Source: Spiroplasma sp. SV19
Lineage (GTDB): Bacteria; Bacillota_I; Bacilli_A; Mycoplasmatales; Mycoplasmataceae
Direction of reading: 5' to 3'
Length of the DNA stretch: 64,000 bases
Assembly: GCF_030060925.1 (NCBI RefSeq)
Contig: NZ_CP045455.1
Span: 682,001 to 746,000, forward strand
Shown here: piece after piece, positions 57,420 to 64,000 of the stretch
Position numbering within the stretch: the first letter of the stretch is position 1
Layout of the letters: every line of letters starts with the position of its first letter
The notes under the pieces: model-generated
Seen by the model: only the letters and a program-made list of their open reading frames with translations
The model's database searches: none
Told to the model about the DNA's origin: nothing
Program-made: the position numbers and the translations under genes

Positions 57420-57875
57420 TTATCTTGTTACTTCAGTTAACTTACGAGATGAAATACTCCGCAAACCTTCTGCTAATAATTCTGTCATTTGATACGCAAT
57501 ATAAATAAAATCAATATCATCAATGCGATTACCATAATTTGCCTTTAATGTTTTTACTGCTTGTTTGTATAATTTATCATGGTAAACTTTGACATCTAAT
57601 TTTTCTTTAAAATAACTGAAAGATAATGTTTTAGCATTCGACAATAAAGAATCAATTCGTAATGATAATGTTTTGTAAGTATCAGCTAATGCTAATTCCA
57701 ATCGATATGTAAAATCTTCTTCAGTAACAACACGTCCACTATTTCGATATCAAATTACATTATCATATAACAATTGAATCGGATTTGTTGAATCACGAAT
57801 TTTTTCAATATTTAAAACCAATTTTAATTGGTCTCGAATATTATTAAAGTGCTTTTCTAAAATAGGATTCTTCAT
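57420..57875 (-). CDS. small helical protein, unknown function
   Basis: 151 residues, no signal or membrane segment. MKNPILEKHFNNIRDQLKLV starts it; charged and helical throughout, ending SISSRKLTEVTR. ATG 57875 has AAGGAG ten bases upstream. No family recognised. One Trp is UGA. Stands alone between metG and the IS region. Confidence 0.75.
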
Positions 57876-58003
57876 TTTAATAATCTCCTTTAATCCTTAA
57901 GTCACTTAACACCACTGGTATAAATCCACAAAGGGTATCATTATTCAGTTTTATTAATTATAAGATTGTTTCTTATATATAATTATCATAACATAAGAAA
58001 TAT

Positions 58004-58642
58004 GGCATTTGTCCAGATATTTTAGGTAAATAAAAATATATTAAAAAAGCAATAGAAATTGCTTTTTATGATTAGGAAGATGGGAGAAATTTGAATAATG
58101 AAAAATAATACATTAATTAATGAATTCTTAACTTTATTTCCAGACAGTAAAACATACTATCAATATATTTTTAATAGAAAATTTGATAACTTAAAAAAAT
58201 GTTTAAAATATCATAAAAATTTTAAATACTATTTTATTGAAAAACAAAAACGATATGATTGTCAATATTGTGGAAATTCTATATATCCTACTATACAAAC
58301 ATCAGTTAGAAGAATAATTTATTTTTATATTAATTTTGATATTATTAATATTAACAATATTAAACAAATTTGTTTAAAATTTAATGGTAATATTTTGATT
58401 AAAAATGAATATGAAAAAATAATCCACCAAATGAGTTCTATAGTAATAATTTTAAAGTTAAAATAGATATTCAAATTGAAAATAAAAATACAGAATATGT
58501 ATATCTTATATCCAATTTAAATAGTGGTCATACAGAATATAATAGTATTTTTAAAATTAATGAAAAAAATAAAAAAGATAATAAGAGATAATATTATCTT
58601 TTTTTATGTAATATATCTACCTACAATATCTGGACAAATGCC
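58004..58642 (+). mobile_element. 639-bp IS1595-like element with 25-bp inverted ends
   Basis: Left end GGCATTTGTCCAGATATTTT at 58004 and its inverted copy ending at 58642 match at 24 of 25 positions. Just inside the left end is a hairpin (AAAAAGCAAT..ATTGCTTTTT, 58043-58066), and just inside the right end another (AAAAAAGATAATA..TATTATCTTTTTT, about 58572-58605). The interior is a broken transposase. No clear target duplication at the edges. Confidence 0.75.
58098..58591 (+). pseudogene. IS1595-family transposase, shortened and frameshifted
   Basis: First 122 residues from 58098 (or ATG 58080 in the same frame) include a zinc-ribbon half RYDCQYCGNSIYPT and an HTH-like NIKQICLKFNGNIL. After a frameshift near 58435 the reading continues NFKVKIDIQIENKNTEYVYL to a TAA at 58589. 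The DDE catalytic core is missing, so it is non-autonomous. Confidence 0.65.
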
Positions 58643-58718
58643 ATTATATTTAAATAAACTAATTATTAGTTTTTTTCAATTTTTTTACACTAACTTTACC
58701 TAAATAAAAGGATAAATA

Positions 58719-58799
58719 TTAAAATTGTTTATTTACCCCAACAAAAGCAGTTTCTGAATTAACTTCAAAAACAACTGTTTTACATCCTTTTGTTTTTAA
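58719..58799 (-). pseudogene. tsf: fragment of elongation factor Ts
   Basis: In one frame: KGCKTVVFEVNSETAFVGVN, followed by KQF and TAA. This matches the conserved EF-Ts segment usually read as VLFEVNSETDFVA. About 25 residues only, with no start. It overlaps the stop codon of the spiralin-like gene by four bases. Confidence 0.6.
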
Positions 58800-59227
58800 G
58801 CTCCGTAACGCAAAGCTCTAACTTTAGCAACAAAACCAAATGTTCCTGAGATTTTATCACCTTTTGTATGTACTGTAAAATTAACTGGTCTTGCATAACT
58901 GTAATCACCTGGTTCTGCATCATTTGTGATCCAATAATCACGTCCTTCGCTAATAGATGGTGTTACTCCTGGCACTGCTTCAATTGCGTCTGTAACACAC
59001 TTATTGATATAAGCGTCTTTATTAAGTTGATCTAGTTCTTTTTTTGTCATCTTAGTAGGATCATTAAAGAAACCAAAAGTTATTGGATCTTCAAGTCCAC
59101 TAACTTTTGCCCCCGAAACATCAACTGGAGCTCCTACTGCACTTTTTTCTTTGTCATATGCAAATAATCTTGCTGTTCTAGTTGGTGTTATTCGTGACAT
59201 TCCTAAAATAAATACAAATTTATTCAT
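58796..59227 (-). CDS. spiralin C-terminal-domain protein without signal peptide
   Basis: 143 residues. From about 45 on it follows the spiralin C-terminal half: DPTKMTKKELDQLNKDAYIN, then DYWITNDAEPGDYSYARPV, NFTVHTKGDKISGTFGFVAK. The first 40 residues (MNKFVFILGMSRITPTRTAR) have no hydrophobic signal and no lipobox Cys, unlike spiralin. ATG 59227 has AGAGAGGAG nine bases upstream. Either a cytosolic relic or a truncated copy; not obviously decayed. Confidence 0.7.
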   Translation of the reverse strand: MNKFVFILGMSRITPTRTARLFAYDKEKSAVGAPVDVSGAKVSGLEDPITFGFFNDPTKMTKKELDQLNKDAYINKCVTDAIEAVPGVTPSISEGRDYWITNDAEPGDYSYARPVNFTVHTKGDKISGTFGFVAKVRALRYGA

Positions 59228-59296
59228 TTTTTTGTCTCCTCTCTAAAAAACTTATAAAGTGCAAATAATTATCATTTCCACGTCTTTTCTTTTTTA

Positions 59297-59325
59297 ATTT
59301 TATCATAATTTTAGCATTTGCCCAA
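59297..59325 (-). promoter_or_regulatory. promoter with -35 inside an IS end relic
   Basis: On minus: TTGGGC (59320-59325), 17 bases, TAAAAT (59297-59302). The -35 lies in a copy of the IS1595-like terminal repeat (59314-59336). Start codon of the spiralin-like gene is about 70 bases downstream. Confidence 0.5.
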
Positions 59326-59336
59326 ATATTGTAGGT
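59314..59336 (+). repeat. third copy of the IS terminal repeat (diverged)
   Basis: GCATTTGCCCAAATATTGTA in the same orientation as the end at 58004, with two mismatches over the core (GCATTTGTCCAGATATTGTA). Marks the left edge of a second, larger mosaic that ends at 61098. Confidence 0.65.
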
Positions 59337-59402
59337 TATGAGGCATCAAAAATTTAGGACTGATGTGGAACCTTGTTTCGGACACTTTATTAGATAATAA
59401 CT

Positions 59403-60323
59403 TTATATTCTTAATCGTTCAAGATTATATCAATTAAAATATAAATTTGTTTGATATTTAAATTCATCAAACGTATATTCTGATTTGTCTAATACTTCTT
59501 TTTTATAAATATTTCATAATGATTCAATATGAGGATTATCTTTAGACCTTCCTATTCACGACATACTAATTTGACATCCTGCATATTTTAACATCCTATT
59601 ATATTGATAACCCTTAAATTCTGTTCCATTATCACTATGTATAATTAATTCTTTTAAGATATTTTCAGTTAAATTATGATTAATCGCATTGAAAAATGCA
59701 GCTTCAACTAGTTGAAAGCCTCTCATTTGATTAACAGCTCAACCTACAGCCTTTTTTGTGAAAATATCCTTAAATGTGCACAAATAATAAATATTATTAT
59801 CATAATGTTTTTCAGTAATATCAACAACTCATACTTGATTTGGATATCTTGTTCTGAAAGGATACTTAAATAAACGCTCATATTTTCCTTTTAAATATTC
59901 TTTTGGACCATTTTGTTTTCTTTTAATTGGTTCATTAATAGGTTTTAAATCAGCAATTTTTAAATATCTTCTTACTTTTTTAACTGAGCACTTCATTCCT
60001 ATTGAATTTAAATATAATGTAATTCGTTTTGCATCATATGTTTGTCTACCTATTTGATAATATACATTCCTAATCATTTGATAAAACGAATAATCTATTT
60101 TTTGAACACTATTTGGTTTTCCTTTATTTACTCAATCATAGTAGGCACTTTTAGCTAAATTTAATAAATGGTATGTTTTTCTAATTGATTTATATTTTGG
60201 TAAATATTGAGATGAACTTATACCAAAAGAAAGATTTAATAGTCTTTTAGAAAAAGCAATAAATATTGAAGAAAAAAAGATAATAAGAAATAATATTATC
60301 TTTTTACTTAATATATCTAACAA
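59403..60323 (-). pseudogene. IS3-family OrfB transposase, 5'-truncated mosaic
   Basis: Integrase-core DDE residues are all visible: VWVVDITEKHY, LIIHSDNGTEFKGYQYN and SKDNPHIESLWNIYKKE, then YFNWYNLERLRI at the end. With UGA as Trp the frame is open for 306 codons. However, the first 35 codons (60215-60323) read antisense through an IS1595-like end, and no OrfA is present. 59341-59400 carries an IS3-type end (TGATGTGGAACC...GGACAC). Confidence 0.7.
60220..60316 (+). mobile_element. remnant of an IS1595-like right end
   Basis: LLEKAINIEEKKDNKK then TAA, followed by AAGATAATAAGAAATAATAT..ATCTTTTT and TAATATATCTA, closely parallel to 58560-58617 at the end of the 639-bp element. The terminal repeat itself is lost. 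Confidence 0.5.
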
Positions 60324-60390
60324 AAATAATTTAATATTAAAATTAAATTAGAATACTCAAAAAGTTATTCTTTTTAGAAAGGAAAATAGT

Positions 60391-60771
60391 ATGGATTTAA
60401 AAGAATGAATATTGTTAATAACAAGTATAACAAGTGTCTTAGGTATAGTTAATATTGTATATTTACGATGAATTAAACCTTGAAAAAATAAACTTGAAAG
60501 AAAAATATTAAAAATGAATAAAATGAAATATGCTTCTCCATCAAATATGTCACATAAAGAATACGAGAATTTTCAATATAAATTATTATTTAATGGCGAT
60601 GAAGTGAATGAATCTATTGACAAAAGTATTAAATATATTTATCAATTAATTGTTGGAAATGATACTCCTAATAAATTTGAACAAAAAATAATTAAAATGC
60701 ATATAAAACAATTATATTTTTTTACAGTCTGATATAGAAAAAATATTTATCTCTATATCAAACTAAAATAA
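60391..60771 (+). CDS. small membrane protein, probably shortened by frameshift
   Basis: 126 residues from ATG 60391, with AGAAAGGAA upstream. One N-terminal membrane helix (WILLITSITSVLGIVNIVYL), then a basic turn and a helical soluble part (MSHKEYENFQYKLLFNGDEV). After an A6 run near 60736 another frame stays open to 60926 (IIDLDGKKYQLGWEIIKSKE, with UGA Trp), so the original was about 178 residues. No family recognised. Confidence 0.55.
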
Positions 60772-60927
60772 TTGATTTAGATGGGAAAAAATATCAATTA
60801 GGTTGAGAAATAATAAAAAGTAAAGAAGAGAATGAAGAGAATAATTTTATAAGTTTAAGATGTTGTATTTGAAAAATAAAAGATAATAACCCTTTAGAGC
60901 TTTTCCATATATATTGATCCTATTAAA

Positions 60928-61047
60928 ATGACAATATTTCAGCCAAAAGAAACATTACTAGAGCATTGACATAATATTTTAGATATTATAAATAATTTAA
61001 AAGAAGAAAAAATTAAAGAATTACTTACTACTAGAAGAACAATATAA
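60928..61047 (+). CDS. very short ORF between IS relics, doubtful
   Basis: 39 residues, MTIFQPKETLLEHWHNILDI and on to TTRRTI, with UGA as Trp. No clear ribosome binding site. It may be the displaced end of the gene at 60391. Confidence 0.3.
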
Positions 61048-61073
61048 TTTACTCTTTTTAATATATTTTTATC

Positions 61074-61098
61074 TACCTATAATATCTGGACAAATGCC
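61074..61098 (-). repeat. fourth copy of the IS terminal repeat
   Basis: Inverse of GGCATTTGTCCAGATATTAT, differing from the 58618-58642 copy at one position. Right edge of the 59314-61098 mosaic, 25 bases upstream of the gapA terminator. Confidence 0.75.
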
Positions 61099-61122
61099 AG
61101 AAATATCTTTTTTTAACAAAAT

Positions 61123-61149
61123 AAAAAACACTAAAAAACTTTAGTGTCT
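61123..61149 (-). terminator. gapA terminator
   Basis: Minus-strand ACACTAAA, five-base loop region, TTTAGTGT, followed by TTTTTTAT. Confidence 0.75.
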
Positions 61150-61160
61150 CTTACTTTTAA

Positions 61161-62159
<999 letters not shown>

Positions 62160-62196
62160 CTACTTGTTCTCCTCTACTTACTTTAATAACTTAGTC

Positions 62197-62213
62197 TGCA
62201 ATAAAACATTGCA
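62197..62213. promoter_or_regulatory. palindrome at the gapA transcription start
   Basis: TGCAAT-AAAAC-ATTGCA, a perfect 6-base-arm inverted repeat about 12 bases downstream of the -10. Could be an operator or a 5' hairpin in the leader. Confidence 0.45.
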
Positions 62214-62224
62214 TACTTACTCAT

Positions 62225-62253
62225 ATTTTACAACCTTACCCCTTAATTTGCAA
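62225..62253 (-). promoter_or_regulatory. gapA promoter
   Basis: TTGCAA (62248-62253), exactly 17 bases, TAAAAT (62225-62230). A well-spaced sigma-70-type promoter in the gap above gapA. Confidence 0.6.
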
Positions 62254-62293
62254 GAAATTTAGAAAATATCCAAATAAAGCGAGGTCAAAATAC

Positions 62294-62935
62294 TTAGAAA
62301 TCTTCGTTGTGAAGCAAAAAGTCACTTTGTTCATCAGTTACTTCTTCAAATAACAACGGATCACCATATAAATCTAACGCAATGGCCTCAAAAGCTAACA
62401 TAGAATTTGCTTGTTTTAGTTTGTCAAATTCTTTCATATCCATGGCGTAATATTCTGCCATTTCCGTTAGTTCTTGCTCTACTTCTGTTCGTGGCTTATG
62501 TTTTAACAAACTAAAAGAAGCTTCTAAACTACGATAGGCCGAATCATCTTTTGCTGTTGCCCCATGAACAAGTAAATATTCTGCAAGAACTTTTTGCTTT
62601 TGCTCTTTTAAAATATTAAATTTTTCTAATGGTAAATAATGTTTATCAATAAAAGCTTCTTTGTCTTGTTGTCATTCATTTAAAAATAAAATTCGATGTA
62701 AGTCACATTCAAAACATTCAAATTTAAATTTATCATCAGGATCTGGTTTATCATAATTAAACCAATAATTTTTAATTAAATATTCCTTTTTGTTTTTTGT
62801 TATTACTTTAATTCCAACTTGTGGTTGATACTGATACTTTTGCACATCTAAATATAAAATATCTTGCACATTATTGTCTTGATCATATCCTTTAAAAAAA
62901 TATTTATGTAGTTCGTACTTCGACATAGTCATCAT
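62294..62935 (-). CDS. acidic protein downstream of dnaI, unknown function
   Basis: 213 residues, cytosolic. Start MMTMSKYELHKYFFKGYD at 62935 with AGGAG five bases before; two later Met are possible. The middle has a Cys/Phe patch (FKFECFECDLHRILFLNEW) and the C-terminus is acidic (LLFEEVTDEQSDFLLHNEDF). Overlaps the dnaI end by 32 bases, so translation is probably linked to it. No family recognised. Confidence 0.75.
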
Positions 62936-63815
62936 CACTTCTCCTACTATTTCCAATTAATTCCAATTCAGTTGCCAATCCGCGAATCCGATCAACAATT
63001 CGCAACGCTTTCACTTTATTAATCTCTTTATCACTAATTTCATTTTTAACATTTGCATAAATTGTTGTTAATGCAGTTGTTGTAAAATTAGAAGAAAAAA
63101 AAGTTGGTAACTGCCGACTAATCCGATCATTAAGAATTCGAAATAATAAATCATCACGAACTCATGGTGAAACTGTTTCTCCCCCAATGTCATCTAAAAA
63201 TAAAACATCAGCGCGCAATAAATCATAAACCAAAGAAGATTCGTTACTAAAAGTATTAAATGATTCTTTTACGCGGTTAATTAAATTAATTACTGAAATA
63301 AAAGCAACTTTTCGATTATTGTTTGCTAATACATTAGCTAATCTAATTAATAAATAAGTTTTCCCAACCCCCGGCTCACCATAAATGTACAATCCTTTTT
63401 GGCGTTGCCCCTTGACAAACTTAACCATTTCGCCAATAATATGATGCATATTATTAAAATTTTCATCTTTCTTAATATCACTTAAGCGCAGCTTTAATAA
63501 CTCATCACTAAAATCATAATAAAGATAATTATTTTTAACTTTATTTATTTCATTCAACGCTACCATATGGTTACACTCAATTCGCGTTAAGAATAACTTA
63601 TTATCTTCCTTTTTAAAATAATATTTATAGCCTTTAAATTGTTGCTGACATAATGATAAATCTGGCGCTGATTCACAACGATGATAACTATTCAAATATT
63701 CTTCAAAGAGCAAACTAAACTTTTCATAATCATTGACATCAAAAGTAATTGTTTGCAAATTAAGCATTAACTCTTCATTATTCTTAATTTGTTCTAACAA
63801 ATTTAGTTTTACCAT
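62904..63815 (-). CDS. dnaI: primosomal helicase loader DnaI
   Basis: 303 residues. AAA+ ATPase: Walker A YIYGEPGVGKTYLL, Walker B VLFLDDIGGE, then FSSNFT near sensor 1. The N-terminal region has a Cys pair (YHRCESAPDLSLC), perhaps reflecting the zinc module of DnaI. Loads the replicative helicase. ATG 63815 has AAAGGAGG upstream. One UGA Trp (SPWVRDD). Confidence 0.9.
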
Positions 63816-63840
63816 TCCTGCGCCTCCTTTTAAAATTATA

Positions 63841-64000
63841 TTACAAGTTTTTTAAATCATCTAATAATTGGTTAAGATCAACTTTTTCTTCCTTTTGTTC
63901 TTGCCGCTTTTGTTCATAAAGCTTATTATATTCTAACATTGCCATATTATTTTTCACTGTTGTTTCTTTTAATTTATAAGTATTGCTTTTAATTGTTTCT
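63841..64000 (-). CDS. C-terminus of a probable replication initiation (DnaB/DnaD-type) protein
   Basis: About 52 residues to a TAA at 63841, ending KVDLNQLLDDLKNL, preceded by a coiled KRQEQKEEK stretch. Position directly before dnaI is that of dnaB (membrane attachment protein) in Firmicutes. The identity rests on context only. Confidence 0.5.
   Translation of the reverse strand, partial: ETIKSNTYKLKETTVKNNMAMLEYNKLYEQKRQEQKEEKVDLNQLLDDLKNL

Noticed and set aside
60215-60323. Hydrophobic N-terminus of the IS3 transposase frame as a real membrane segment
   Set aside because: It is the antisense reading of an IS1595-like tail that happens to be open; real OrfB homology starts only after it.

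Overview
The window is a chromosomal segment of a Spiroplasma, most likely of the Citri clade. It is AT-rich, and UGA is read as tryptophan in nearly every gene, so most genes look broken under the standard code. It carries an arginine deiminase operon, spiralin-like surface domains, lipoproteins and IS remnants, and no cell-wall synthesis genes. Almost all genes are on the minus strand; coaD, a short-chain dehydrogenase, a nicotinamidase and some IS-associated ORFs are on plus. All coordinates below join ORFs across in-frame UGA(Trp).

Layout. 0-15.5 kb is housekeeping: ecfA1-ecfA2-ecfT-truA, ftsK, a degenerate RNase J, coaD, an SDR, pgi, an S1 protein, topA and a Pro/Gln/Tyr-rich tail-anchored protein. 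15.7-24.3 kb is an accessory surface island. It holds a five-gene ABC exporter operon that includes a GH85 endo-beta-N-acetylglucosaminidase lipoprotein, some decayed gene fragments, and a membrane protein that joins two spiralin-like domains to five 40-residue propeller-like repeats. Both transcription units start from a promoter whose -35/-10 spacer is a long T tract (T21 and T16), the layout expected of slipped-strand phase-variable promoters. 24.7-29.7 kb is arcA-arcB-arcD-arcC. 29.8-32.7 kb has a helical protein of unknown function and the wreck of a secreted M60-like metallopeptidase.

32.7-57.9 kb is dense housekeeping: rsmI, pth, purB, purA, pyrG, rpoE, an HD phosphohydrolase, gltX, ispF, ychF, parB, parA, rsmG, pncA, a NUMOD4/HNH endonuclease, mpg, nusG, secE, rpmG, a SigH-like sigma factor, rlmB, trmFO (interrupted by a TAA), cysS, mnmG and metG. 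The order rlmB-sigH-rpmG-secE-nusG matches Bacillus.

57.9-61.1 kb is an IS graveyard. It has a 639-bp IS1595-like element with 25-bp inverted repeats, an IS3-type transposase relic, a spiralin-domain gene without a signal peptide, and a fragment of tsf (EF-Ts). The window closes with gapA, an unknown gene, dnaI and the end of a probable replication-initiation gene.

No tRNA, rRNA, CRISPR array or convincing riboswitch was found. All function calls are from reading translations; no database search was run.
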